A stretch of 34,151 bases of DNA from Muribaculaceae bacterium (lineage in GTDB: Bacteria > Bacteroidota > Bacteroidia > Bacteroidales > Muribaculaceae). The stretch is from positions 1 through 34,151 of the forward strand of contig JAFLTQ010000026.1 in assembly GCA_022510385.1 (NCBI GenBank), in the 5' to 3' direction. Shown one piece after another: positions 7,924 through 16,091 of this stretch; positions within the stretch are counted from its first letter, which is position 1, and each line of letters begins with the position of its first letter. The notes below the pieces were generated by a model, which was not told the origin of the DNA, searched no databases, and saw only the letters and a list, made by a program, of their open reading frames with translations. Both the position numbers and the translations under genes were made by a program.

Positions 7924-8259
7924 CTATTCAAAAAGTTTCTTCTTACTCTGGTTCCTCCATCCGGCTCGGCTTTCGGTGTTGGTGAAATAGACTTTTAAAT
8001 CTGCTCTTGACTCGGTATTGACAAAACAGATTTTCTTGTCTGCCCTTGACTCAGTATGTTCTATAAACCAGATACCTTTATTACCCTTGGCTCGATGATC
8101 AACATTCGTGGTGTAGACTATCAAGTCAGCACGATAATCCTTGTCGGTCACAAAAACTTTAACATCAGCCCGTGATTCATTATGAGTGTCATAAACTTTC
8201 TGAGCCTTTGCTAAATAAACAACACCAATAAATAATATTAATAATAAAATCTTCTTCAT
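7924..8259 (-). CDS. DUF6150-type secreted repeat protein
   Basis: This is a small exported protein of 111 residues, function unknown. A signal peptide covers 1 to about 19 (ending LAKAQ). The rest is a tandem repeat of about 13-16 residues whose core is (N/T)ESRADxKVYF: NESRADVKVFV, KDYRADLIVYT, VDHRAKGNKGIWFI, TESRADKKICFV, TESRADLKVYFT, TESRAGW. This alternation of charged SRAD turns and Val/Ile/Phe/Tyr strands suggests a small stacked beta structure. The family resemblance is recognised from memory of Bacteroidota DUF6150 proteins. It is the first gene of the DUF6150-SDR-HAD-DUF5131 cluster. No TAnnTTTG box was found within 300 bases upstream. Confidence 0.75.
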   Translation of the reverse strand: MKKILLLILFIGVVYLAKAQKVYDTHNESRADVKVFVTDKDYRADLIVYTTNVDHRAKGNKGIWFIEHTESRADKKICFVNTESRADLKVYFTNTESRAGWRNQSKKKLFE

Positions 8260-8582
8260 ACATTAATTGTTTTCTTCCCAAGCTCTCCTTCCCCTTCAAA
8301 TTTTTATATTCATCCATGCCCTCAAAGCAGATTCCTTAATGTAAAAGCCATAGGTGTATGAATTATGCCGAATGAAAAGAAATTGCCTTAAAGGAATTCT
8401 GACTTCTCATTCAAAACAAAAACTTTCGGAAATCAACTAATTCTTGAATTCCCTCTCTTTACAAGGATGGCTAAATTTGCAAATCCTCAGAAATTTGCAA
8501 ATCCTCTCTAAAATGGACTCCTCTTAAGAGATATGCCCGAAATTAAGGTAGGGTAGATGCTCTGTTATAAGGATATTAAATA
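8260..8582. other. Gene-free interval between valS and the DUF6150 gene
   Basis: In these 323 bases I see no convincing gene, no complete promoter box and no hairpin with a T-run. It contains the 16-bp direct repeat pair at 8473-8506 and a 10-bp palindrome, CTCTTAAGAG, at 8521-8530. The promoter of the DUF6150 operon should lie here but does not match the consensus. Confidence 0.6.
8473..8506. repeat. 16-bp direct repeat pair with palindromic core
   Basis: AAATTTGCAAATCCTC occurs at 8473-8488 and again at 8491-8506, giving an 18-bp period. Each copy contains the perfect palindrome ATTTGCAAAT. The arrangement could be a binding site for a dimeric regulator upstream of the DUF6150 operon, or just downstream of valS. 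Confidence 0.7.
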
Positions 8583-11207
8583 TTAGTTCATTCCTTTGAG
8601 GGCTTGGATAGAGGCGTTGATTGTATTGATTTTTTCAAGGGCATCAGCCTCTTTCTTTCTTTCCAAAGCCACTACCTGTTCCGGGGCATTCGCCACAAAT
8701 TTTTCGTTAGCCAGTTTCTTTCTTACGCTTTCAAGGAAACGATTGTAGTAATCGAGATCCTTTTGCAGAGTCTTTAATTCTTCGTCTACATTTATTGACT
8801 GTTGAATCGGGACGCTATATTCTGTGGCTCCTACTATGAAAGAGGTTGAACCTGCCGGTTTCTCGTCACTCATAAGAATTGAAGAGATATTGGCAATCTT
8901 TTCCAACACCGGATTCATGTCTCCATTGTGATTCCCTTTCACTAAAAGCTGGAGAGCCTCTTTTTGTGGGATATTCTTTTGTTTTCTGATAGTGCGGATG
9001 CCGGCAACCGTTTCCTTAAGTACATCAAACTCCCTTATTATCTTCTCATCGAAGTTAATAGGTGAAGGCAGTAAAGTCACCATGATGCTTTCTCCCTCTT
9101 TACGCTCCTCAAGATTCTGCCATAATTCTTCAGTGATGAAAGGCATGAATGGATGAAGAAGTTTCAACAAAACATCAAAGAAGCCGAGAGTGGCATCATA
9201 AGTTTTCTTATCTATCGGACTACCATAAGCAGGTTTTATGATTTCGAGATACCAGGCCGAAAATTCATCCCAGAAGAGCTTATAAGTCACCATAAGAGCC
9301 TCTGAAATTCTGAATTTACCCATTGAATCAACCGTCTCTTCAAGACATTTCGAGAGCAATGCATCAAACCATTCAACAGCTATTTTTGATGCTTCGGGTT
9401 GAAGTTTTTCAGAGTCTACTTCCCAACCTTTCACAAGTCTGAAAGCGTTCCATATTTTATTACAGAAATTCCTTCCTTGCTCACAAAGAGAATCATCATA
9501 CATTATATCATGACCTGCCGGAGCTCCTAACATTAGGCCCATGCGCACGCCGTCTGCCCCGAATGTTTCTATAAGATCAAGTGGGTCGGGAGAATTGCCA
9601 AGAGATTTAGACATCTTCCTCCCTATCTTATCTCTAACTATACCGGTGAAATAAACGTTTGAGAAGGGTTTGTTATCTGCAAAAGCATATCCGGCAATAA
9701 TCATCCTTGCTACCCAGAAAAATATAATATCAGGAGCAGTCACCAAATCGGTGGTAGGGTAGTAGTATTTAAATTCTTTGTTGTCAGGATCAAGAATACC
9801 GTTAAAGAGTGAAAGGGGCCAAAGCCAGGAAGAAAACCATGTGTCCAGACAATCAGGATCTCTACGAAGGTCAGAAAGAACGAGCTTAGAATTTCCGGAT
9901 TTTTCTATTGCTTTCAAGAGAGCCTCCTCTTCATTCTCCGCCACAACATAACCACCGTCAGGTAGATACCATGCCGGTATCTGATGACCCCACCATAACT
10001 GACGCGAGATACACCAGTCTTTGATATTCGACATCCAGTAACGGTAGGTGTTTCGGAATTTATCCGGCACAAATTTTATATCTCCATTTTCCACTGCTGC
10101 CAGTGCCGGTTTAGCGAGTCCCTCCATTTTTACAAACCATTGCATGGAGAGTTTCGGCTCTATCACTGCATCCGTCCTTTCGGAATGGCCTACTTTATTT
10201 ACATAATCTTCAACTTTTTCAAGTAGACCCTTTTCTTTGAGATCTTCTGAAATTTTCTTTCTCACATCGAAACGATCCATTCCAACATACATGCCTCCCT
10301 TTTCGGATATAGTGCCGTTATCGTTGAAGATATCGATGCTTTCGAGCTGATATTTATCTCCAAGCATGTAGTCATTGACATCATGGGCAGGAGTGACTTT
10401 AAGACAGCCGGTTCCGAATTCCATCTCCACATAATCATCCATTATCACCGGCACACTTCTTCCTACCAAAGGCACGATCACCCTTTTACCCTTGAGCCAT
10501 TGATAGCGTTCATCATTAGGGTTTACACAAACTGCCGTATCTCCAAGAATAGTTTCAGGACGGGTGGTAGCTACGACGATATATTTCCCATCCTCACCAT
10601 CCACCAAATATTTAAGATAGAAAAGTTTGCTGTTTTCCTCCTTATAAATCACCTCTTCATCTGAGAGGGCGGTCAGAGCCTTAGGATCCCAGTTAACCAT
10701 TCTGACACCACGATAAATAAGACCTCGCTCATATAAATCGTTGAAAACATGGATAACGCTCTTCGACCTGATTTCATCCATAGTGAAAGCGGTCCTTTCC
10801 CAATCGCAAGAAGCTCCTAATTTTCTGAGCTGTTGAAGGATAATACCTCCATATTTGTTAGTCCAATCCCAGGCATGATTGAGAAATTCCTCTCTTGTCA
10901 AGTCATTCTTTTTTATGCCATCTTGAGCGAGTTTTGCCACTACCTTTGCTTCTGTGGATATCGCTGCATGATCCGTCCCCGGTACCCACAAAGCATTCTT
11001 GCCCAACATTCTTGCCCGACGTGTCAATATATCCTGGATTGTATTATTGAGCATGTGACCCATGTGAAGAACGCCGGTTACGTTCGGTGGGGGTATCACG
11101 ATACAGAAAGGCTCTCTCTCATCCGGCTCAGAATGAAAAAGTCCATATGTCATCCAATAATCATACCATTTATTCTCTACATCCTTGGGATTATATTGAG
11201 CGTTCAT
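8583..11207 (-). CDS. valS: Valyl-tRNA synthetase
   Basis: This class I aminoacyl-tRNA synthetase (874 residues, normal length) charges tRNA-Val. The HIGH motif is HMGH at 48-51 after PPPNVTGVL, and the KMSKS motif is at 531-535 followed by [10 protein letters not shown], typical of ValRS. The CP1 editing domain lies between about 190 and 340 ([28 protein letters not shown]). An anticodon-binding domain follows, and the C-terminal 60-70 residues form the ValRS coiled coil ([20 protein letters not shown]). It starts 29 bases after the first-type sigma factor gene with no terminator between, so cotranscription is likely. Confidence 0.98.
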   Translation of the reverse strand: MNAQYNPKDVENKWYDYWMTYGLFHSEPDEREPFCIVIPPPNVTGVLHMGHMLNNTIQDILTRRARMLGKNALWVPGTDHAAISTEAKVVAKLAQDGIKKNDLTREEFLNHAWDWTNKYGGIILQQLRKLGASCDWERTAFTMDEIRSKSVIHVFNDLYERGLIYRGVRMVNWDPKALTALSDEEVIYKEENSKLFYLKYLVDGEDGKYIVVATTRPETILGDTAVCVNPNDERYQWLKGKRVIVPLVGRSVPVIMDDYVEMEFGTGCLKVTPAHDVNDYMLGDKYQLESIDIFNDNGTISEKGGMYVGMDRFDVRKKISEDLKEKGLLEKVEDYVNKVGHSERTDAVIEPKLSMQWFVKMEGLAKPALAAVENGDIKFVPDKFRNTYRYWMSNIKDWCISRQLWWGHQIPAWYLPDGGYVVAENEEEALLKAIEKSGNSKLVLSDLRRDPDCLDTWFSSWLWPLSLFNGILDPDNKEFKYYYPTTDLVTAPDIIFFWVARMIIAGYAFADNKPFSNVYFTGIVRDKIGRKMSKSLGNSPDPLDLIETFGADGVRMGLMLGAPAGHDIMYDDSLCEQGRNFCNKIWNAFRLVKGWEVDSEKLQPEASKIAVEWFDALLSKCLEETVDSMGKFRISEALMVTYKLFWDEFSAWYLEIIKPAYGSPIDKKTYDATLGFFDVLLKLLHPFMPFITEELWQNLEERKEGESIMVTLLPSPINFDEKIIREFDVLKETVAGIRTIRKQKNIPQKEALQLLVKGNHNGDMNPVLEKIANISSILMSDEKPAGSTSFIVGATEYSVPIQQSINVDEELKTLQKDLDYYNRFLESVRKKLANEKFVANAPEQVVALERKKEADALEKINTINASIQALKGMN

Positions 11208-11236
11208 TATTAGTCAGATAGTTTTATAATTAAAGA

Positions 11237-12097
11237 TTATTCTCCAAGATAGCTTTTTAAAATATCGCTTTTATGACTTTTCAAGCGTTTGATGGCTTTC
11301 TCTTTTATTTGTCTCACACGTTCTCGTGTCAAACCGAATTTTTCTCCGATTTCTTCGAGAGTCATTTCCGGGTAACCGATTCCGAAAAACATTTTTATGA
11401 TTTCTCGCTCTCTTTCATAAAGCTGTTTTAAAGTCCTGTCTATTTCTTTAGAAAGGCTTTCCTGATTCAGGGTGTGGTCGGCTAACGGACTCTCATCGTT
11501 TGTCAGGATATCGAGCAAGGAATTATCTTCACCCTCCTGAAACGGCGCATCCATGGATATATGACGCCCTGAAACTTTCAGAGTGTCTGCCACTTTATCC
11601 ACCGGCATTCCCAATCTTTCTGCCAACTCTTCCGCAGAGGGACGACGTTCGTTCTCCTGCTCGAACTTAGAGAGCTCTTTAGAGATTTTATTAAGCGACC
11701 CTACTTGATTCAGCGGTAGCCTGACTATACGGCTCTGCTCTGCAAGCGCCTGAAGTATGCTTTGGCGTATCCACCAGACTGCGTAGGAGATAAATTTGAA
11801 ACCGCGGGTTTCATCGAATTTCTGGGCGGCTCTTATCAAACCTAAATTCCCCTCATTGATAAGGTCGGGAAGGCTGAGACCTTGGTTCTGATATTGCTTG
11901 GCCACAGATACGACAAAGCGAAGATTTGCTCTTGTCAGCTTCTCAAGAGCTGCATGATCCCCTTGTCTGATTCGTTGAGCCAACTCAACTTCCTCAGTGG
12001 GAGTTAGCAAATCTTCACGTCCTATTTCTTGAAGATACTTATCGAGAGATGCGCTCTCCCGATTAGTAATTGATTTTATTATTTTTAATTGCCTCAT
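11237..12097 (-). CDS. rpoD: Primary sigma factor (RpoD/SigA, Bacteroidota short form)
   Basis: This housekeeping sigma-70 factor has 286 residues and, like other Bacteroidota primary sigmas, lacks region 1.1. Region 1.2 starts at [13 protein letters not shown]; region 2 contains [18 protein letters not shown] and [20 protein letters not shown]; region 3 follows; region 4.2 has [18 protein letters not shown]. The sequence is very close to my memory of Bacteroides RpoD ([19 protein letters not shown] start), so this copy is taken as the orthologue. It should direct RNA polymerase to TTTG/TAnnTTTG promoters like those in this window. A close paralogue lies 86 bases upstream. Confidence 0.93.
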   Translation of the reverse strand: MRQLKIIKSITNRESASLDKYLQEIGREDLLTPTEEVELAQRIRQGDHAALEKLTRANLRFVVSVAKQYQNQGLSLPDLINEGNLGLIRAAQKFDETRGFKFISYAVWWIRQSILQALAEQSRIVRLPLNQVGSLNKISKELSKFEQENERRPSAEELAERLGMPVDKVADTLKVSGRHISMDAPFQEGEDNSLLDILTNDESPLADHTLNQESLSKEIDRTLKQLYEREREIIKMFFGIGYPEMTLEEIGEKFGLTRERVRQIKEKAIKRLKSHKSDILKSYLGE

Positions 12098-12183
12098 TCT
12101 TAAGCAATTTCATAGTAAAAGAAAAGATCAAAAAGAAGAAGATCTCCAAAAAGATTAAATATAGAAAAAATCAATATGCGGGA

Positions 12184-13047
12184 TTATTCGCCGAGATAAC
12201 TTCGCAGGAGTTTACTTTTCTGGCCTTTAAGGCGTTTGATAGCTTTTTCTTTTATTTGTCTTACACGTTCACGTGTCAGGTCGAATTTATCGCCAATTTC
12301 TTCCAGCGACATTTCCTGACATCCGATGCCAAAGAACATTTTTAGGATTTCGCGTTCCCGGTCGAAAAGTTGCATAAGAGCACGGTCAATTTCCTTGGAT
12401 AGACTTTCCTTGTTAAGCACGGAATCGGCACGAGGGCTGTCATTATTAGGGAGCACGTCAAGCAAAGATCCATCTTCGCCGTCAGCAAACGGAGCATCTA
12501 CAGAGATATGTTTCCCTGATACCTTAATAAGCTCCTCAATTTTATTTGCCGGAAGATCGAGAATGTCGCTAAGCTCATCAGAAGAGGGGAGGCGTCCATG
12601 TTTTTGTTCAAATTCCATGTTGGCCTGAGAAATTTTCTTTTGAATTCCCACCTGATTTTGAGGAAGCCTGACGATACGAGTCTGCTCTTCGAGGGCGGAT
12701 AAAATGCTTTGTCGAATCCACCATACAGCATAGGATATGAACTTAAAGCCGCGTGTCTCGTCAAATTTTTCAGCTGCTCTGATAAGACCGATATTTCCTT
12801 CGTCGATCAAGTCTTCGAGGCTCAACCCTTGATTCTGATATTGTTTTGCTACAGAAACAACGAAACGCAGATTTGCCATCACAAGCTTATTCCTTGCTTC
12901 AACATCTCCTTTTTTAATCTTTTGTGTGAGCTCAACCTCTTCATTTGCGCTGATAAGGTCGCAATGCCCTATTTCTTGCAAATATTTTTCGATAGAACGA
13001 GTGCCACGAGCCGTGATATTGCCCGGAGTAATCTTTAGTTGTCTCAT
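12184..13047 (-). CDS. Second primary-type sigma-70 factor, paralogue of RpoD
   Basis: This sigma factor of 287 residues lines up with its downstream neighbour over the whole length. The promoter-reading segments are almost unchanged: [20 protein letters not shown] and [18 protein letters not shown] are identical in both. Region 3 and the region 3.2 linker differ more ([20 protein letters not shown] against [20 protein letters not shown]). It probably recognises the same or overlapping promoters, possibly in other conditions. It has its own promoter (TAACTTTG, 13129-13122) and follows the htrA terminator. Which of the two is the essential sigma is inferred from similarity only. Confidence 0.9.
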   Translation of the reverse strand: MRQLKITPGNITARGTRSIEKYLQEIGHCDLISANEEVELTQKIKKGDVEARNKLVMANLRFVVSVAKQYQNQGLSLEDLIDEGNIGLIRAAEKFDETRGFKFISYAVWWIRQSILSALEEQTRIVRLPQNQVGIQKKISQANMEFEQKHGRLPSSDELSDILDLPANKIEELIKVSGKHISVDAPFADGEDGSLLDVLPNNDSPRADSVLNKESLSKEIDRALMQLFDREREILKMFFGIGCQEMSLEEIGDKFDLTRERVRQIKEKAIKRLKGQKSKLLRSYLGE

Positions 13048-13121
13048 AAAATGATTTTAAAAAAAATTGCGCAATTAATACCTGTAGTCCCCTTAAAAAT
13101 AGAGGTTCGTATCCAAAACGG

Positions 13122-13129
13122 CAAAGTTA
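13122..13129 (-). promoter_or_regulatory. Promoter -7 box of the sigma factor genes
   Basis: The minus strand reads TAACTTTG, a full match to TAnnTTTG, about 75 bases before the ATG of the upstream sigma gene and after the htrA terminator. The -33 region is A/T-rich with only a weak TATG at the right distance. Confidence 0.55.
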
Positions 13130-13160
13130 CTATTTTATTTTATATTAACATAGAAAAATT

Positions 13161-13189
13161 GAGGAAAATTTTCTAAAAAAATTTTCCTC
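13161..13189 (-). terminator. Intrinsic terminator of the HtrA-type gene
   Basis: A perfect 12-bp stem, GAGGAAAATTTT paired with AAAATTTTCCTC (13161-13172 and 13178-13189), has a 5-base loop. On the minus strand it is followed by CAATTTTTC, and it lies about 70 bases after the htrA stop codon. It separates that gene from the sigma promoter. The plus strand is also T-rich beyond the stem, but no plus-strand gene leads into it. Confidence 0.8.
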
Positions 13190-13260
13190 GATTCTTATTT
13201 ATCTGTTTTTCTTTTTAGAAACCGATTGTAAAATGGCTCTAAAATTACTATAGGATTCAA

Positions 13261-14805
13261 TTATTCAGGCTGAAGATTAACTGCGTAATAATATTTCCTG
13301 CCTGAAGGATATAACCCTGTCAAGAACATTACTTTATCTTCTTCGTCACTCTTCACAATCTGATTGTAGATTTTTTCAACATCATCAACTGAATTTACGG
13401 CATATCCATTTATTTCGGTGATAATGAATCCATCTTTGACACCGGCATCCTTGAAAGGACCCTTCTTGATTCCGGCGACACTGACTCCGTTAGAGATTCC
13501 AAGTTTCTTCTTGGTGTCATCGCCAACTTTCATAAACGCACACCCCATATCGGAGAATTCTCCTTTCTTAGTTATCTGAGTGCTACCTTGAGTATTGCGT
13601 AAGGTGGCCGATTTTGTCTCTTTCTTATTGTTGCGATAATAGGTCACCGAGATTTGGTCGCCCGGACGATATTTACTGAGTTGCTCCACAAGCTGCGGGA
13701 ACGATTGAACATCCACTCCGTTGATAGCGGTTATAACATCATTTTCCTTTAGCCCGAGTTCCATAGCAGTGCTACGGTCGTTGACTTCTCTTACAAGCAA
13801 GCCTGACTTGACTGCAGTTATATCTTTCTCTTTAGCTAATTTTGCATCAAGCTCTGTGACGGCACAACCAAGAACAGCTCTTTGCACAGTGCCATATTGC
13901 ATAAGGTCTACCATAACTTTCTTAACGATGGAAGTAGGTATAGCAAATGAGAATCCTGAGTAGCTCCCCGTATTGGAATAGATGGCTGAGTTAATTCCTA
14001 TAAGCTCTCCTTTTAGATTGACCAGCGCTCCACCGGAATTTCCCGGATTCAGGGCCGCATCTGTCTGAATGAATGATTCTATGCCCATTCTGCCGTTGCG
14101 TGATGTATTGCTCAAGGAACGTGCCTTGGCGCTGACAATGCCGGCGGTTACTGTGGAATTGAAACCGAAAGGATTACCCACTGCAAGAACCCATTCGCCG
14201 ATCTTTACAGCCTCACTATCACCGAAGGTTATTGGTGATAGACCCTTGGCATCAATTTTTATAAGTGCTAAGTCTGTCGCTTCGTCCGTGCCAACCACGG
14301 TTGCCTCATAGGTTGAATTGTCATTCAGCAATACTTCGAGTTTATCCGCTCCGTCAATCACGTGATTGTTTGTGACTATATAACCATCTTCCGAAAGGAT
14401 TACACCTGAACCAAGACCTGTCTGAACCGGTTCGTTGCTTCTTTGCTGCGGTTGCTGACGGCGCTGTTGTTGGTTGCCTTGTGGCCCGAAGAAGAAATCG
14501 AAAAGACCGAATGGATCATAACCTCCACCATTATTATATTGATTTCGACGTGGGGATGCAAAACTTTTTATGCACACAACTTCGTTTACAGTGCTTTCAG
14601 CTGCCACTGTGAAATCTGTCTCGAACGAACCCGGATGAGCTGCAGTGCGTATGAATTGACCTTGCGGTATCTCTCCCGCCACTTCCTGTTGCTCTTGAAG
14701 CGTGGCATTTTCACGCATCGAACCCCTGCTTTCCATGCAAGAGGTAAAAGCCAAGGAGGCTAATGCAAGACTAAAAGTGTAACTAAAAATTCTTTTCTTA
14801 TTCAT
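13261..14805 (-). CDS. degQ: HtrA/DegQ-type periplasmic serine protease (Do family)
   Basis: This envelope quality-control protease has 514 residues. The N-terminus is a lipoprotein signal with lipobox FTSC (C23), so it may be membrane-anchored. A Gln/Arg/Asn-rich linker (about 88-125) precedes the protease domain. The catalytic triad is H148 (TNNHVIDGAD), D178 (DEATDLALIK) and S257 (NPGNSGGAL). Two PDZ domains follow: PDZ1 at about 300-400 (GLKENDVITAINGVDV) and PDZ2 at about 420-510 (GVKDGFIITEINGYAV). It is a single-gene unit with a weak promoter upstream and a strong terminator downstream. DegP, DegQ and DegS cannot be separated by eye; DegQ/DegP-like fits the two PDZ domains. Confidence 0.93.
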   Translation of the reverse strand: MNKKRIFSYTFSLALASLAFTSCMESRGSMRENATLQEQQEVAGEIPQGQFIRTAAHPGSFETDFTVAAESTVNEVVCIKSFASPRRNQYNNGGGYDPFGLFDFFFGPQGNQQQRRQQPQQRSNEPVQTGLGSGVILSEDGYIVTNNHVIDGADKLEVLLNDNSTYEATVVGTDEATDLALIKIDAKGLSPITFGDSEAVKIGEWVLAVGNPFGFNSTVTAGIVSAKARSLSNTSRNGRMGIESFIQTDAALNPGNSGGALVNLKGELIGINSAIYSNTGSYSGFSFAIPTSIVKKVMVDLMQYGTVQRAVLGCAVTELDAKLAKEKDITAVKSGLLVREVNDRSTAMELGLKENDVITAINGVDVQSFPQLVEQLSKYRPGDQISVTYYRNNKKETKSATLRNTQGSTQITKKGEFSDMGCAFMKVGDDTKKKLGISNGVSVAGIKKGPFKDAGVKDGFIITEINGYAVNSVDDVEKIYNQIVKSDEEDKVMFLTGLYPSGRKYYYAVNLQPE

Positions 14806-14860
14806 AACCGTATATGTTAGGTTAACTCTATATTTTTTTCATTTTTATATATAGACAATG

Positions 14861-14868
14861 CAAATATC
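14861..14868 (-). promoter_or_regulatory. Weak promoter -7 box for the HtrA-type gene
   Basis: The minus strand reads GATATTTG, seven of eight positions like TATATTTG, about 55 bases before the ATG. The intergenic DNA is very A/T-rich. It is the best candidate in the interval but does not match fully. Confidence 0.35.
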
Positions 14869-14966
14869 GGTTCGTTATTTTACATTAGATAAATTTTTAA
14901 GTTAATTTAATAAAATTTTATTTCTCTTCATTAAAAAGAGATATTTTTCTTTTTGAAGAATGTGAT

Positions 14967-14974
14967 TAACTTTG
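14967..14974 (+). promoter_or_regulatory. Promoter -7 box of the NlpC/P60 gene
   Basis: TAACTTTG is a full match to TAnnTTTG. The GTG start codon is at 14997, so the leader would be only about 15 bases. A TTTG is present at 14952-14955, but at 11 bp it is too close to be the usual -33 box. Confidence 0.5.
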
Positions 14975-14996
14975 CAATATCATGGTGAAATAGTTA

Positions 14997-15578
14997 GTGA
15001 ATAAGGGTATTTTGAATAAGAGAAAAATAAAAACACTTTTCATAGGAGCGTTGGTTTGTATGCTTCCGATTGCTCTTAGCGGATGTAAAAGTCATAAGAA
15101 GGCTCAGAAGGATTCTTATGTAATAATGGAAGATGTTTTGGATGTTACTCCGACAAAGAAAAAAGATAAGAAGGGGAAACAGCAAACCATTGGAAAGCGG
15201 ATAGTAGATGAGGCAAAGACGTGGATAGGAACTCCTTACGGTTATGGATGTTCAGAGAAGGGTAGGGCAACCGATTGTTCGGGGATGGTTGTGGTCATAT
15301 ATCGTGATGTAGCGGGAATAAAATTGCCCAGAGTATCTACGGAACAGGCTGAATTTTGTGATAAAATAAATGAGAATGAAATAAAGGCCGGCGACTTGGT
15401 ATTTTTTGCAACAGGAACGGATAAAAAGAGGGTTTCCCATGTTGGGATTATGATCGACAAGGAAAAATTTGTGCATGCTTCCGGATCAAAAGGAGTGATA
15501 TTGTCAGAAATGACAACGCCCTATTATCGTAGAACCTTTATAAAGTTTGGGCGTGTCCCCGGTTTAAGAGACCGATAA
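14997..15578 (+). CDS. NlpC/P60 (C40) cell-wall endopeptidase lipoprotein
   Basis: This predicted peptidoglycan endopeptidase of 193 residues should cleave stem peptides. It has a lipoprotein signal with lipobox ALSGC (C30), then a Lys-rich linker (about 31-65). The NlpC/P60 domain has catalytic C94 (ATDCSGMV), H148 (VSHVGIMID) and a third polar residue, probably H160 (FVHASG). The start is GTG at 14997; a TTG at 15012 would give the same mature protein, and no ATG precedes the signal peptide in frame. A four-codon ATG-GTG-AAA-TAG lies just upstream at 14981. It is a single gene between a promoter and a terminator. Confidence 0.9.
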   Translation: MNKGILNKRKIKTLFIGALVCMLPIALSGCKSHKKAQKDSYVIMEDVLDVTPTKKKDKKGKQQTIGKRIVDEAKTWIGTPYGYGCSEKGRATDCSGMVVVIYRDVAGIKLPRVSTEQAEFCDKINENEIKAGDLVFFATGTDKKRVSHVGIMIDKEKFVHASGSKGVILSEMTTPYYRRTFIKFGRVPGLRDR

Positions 15579-15622
15579 GTGAATCGCTATCCAAATCATA
15601 AAATTTTATTATTATAAAATTT

Positions 15623-15676
15623 GAAAGGGAAGTTGGAAGATTGAATCCTCCGTGACTTCCCTTTCAGTTTCTTTTT
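15623..15676 (+). terminator. Bidirectional terminator between the NlpC/P60 gene and trxA
   Basis: The outer stem GAAAGGGAAGT/ACTTCCCTTTC (15623-15633 and 15655-15665) is a perfect 11 bp. An inner near-complementary stem, GGAAGATT/AATCCTCC, extends it. On the plus strand TTTCTTTTT follows; on the minus strand the stem is followed by AAATTTTAT, so it can serve the convergent trxA operon too. An A/T inverted repeat (AAATTTTAT/ATAAAATTT, 15601-15622) flanks it. Confidence 0.85.
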
Positions 15677-15697
15677 GCAGGTTTTTAAATTGGAAAA

Positions 15698-16015
15698 TTA
15701 TTCTGCAATCACTTGATTAAGCTTGTCTTCAAGCACCTGAAGTGAAACGAGACCTACGCTGCGTTCTTTCAATTCTCCGTTTTTGAAAAAGAGAACGGTA
15801 GGAATGTTGCGCACCCTTTGTTCGCTTGCTATCTCGTCATTTTCATCTATGTTTAGTTTACCGATAGTGATATCGGGATACTTCTCGGCAAGTTCCTCAA
15901 TAATGGGACCAAGCTTGATACATGGACCACACCACGTAGCCCAGAAATCTATCACTGTGATTTTGCCCGACTCAATTGCTTCACGAGCAGTCTGATCTGT
16001 AAATTGTAGTGCCAT
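15698..16015 (-). CDS. trxA: Thioredoxin
   Basis: This 105-residue cytosolic disulfide reductase has the active site WCGPC at 28-32 (redox pair C29/C32), preceded by VIDFWAT and followed by the buried region up to the cis-proline loop (RNIPTVLFF). Its length and the C-terminal helix are standard. It lies 76 bases after dnaE in the same direction. A TAACTTTT sequence in that gap could give it an extra weak promoter, but the main message may come from the S41-dnaE-trxA unit. It ends at a shared bidirectional terminator. Confidence 0.96.
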   Translation of the reverse strand: MALQFTDQTAREAIESGKITVIDFWATWCGPCIKLGPIIEELAEKYPDITIGKLNIDENDEIASEQRVRNIPTVLFFKNGELKERSVGLVSLQVLEDKLNQVIAE

Positions 16016-16091
16016 ATTTGTAGAGTTTATAAAAGTTTAAAAGTTAAAAGTCTTTAGTGGTTTTATATGGAGTATTTCTCCTTCTATAATA

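Noticed and set aside
8395..8450. GAATTC-centred inverted repeat in the valS/DUF6150 gap
   Set aside because: Each half is itself a 6-bp palindrome and the arms are far apart with little further complementarity; likely chance.
8521..8530. CTCTTAAGAG palindrome as a valS terminator
   Set aside because: The stem is short, has no loop and is not followed by a T-run on either strand.
12098..12183. Terminator or promoter between the two sigma genes
   Set aside because: The A/T-rich gap shows only GATCTT/AAGATC-like fragments without a stable stem or T-run, and no full -7 box; cotranscription remains more likely.
12498..12764. Alternative minus-strand frame of 88 codons inside the second sigma gene
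   Set aside because: It is fully contained in a conserved sigma factor gene in another frame and its sequence resembles no protein.
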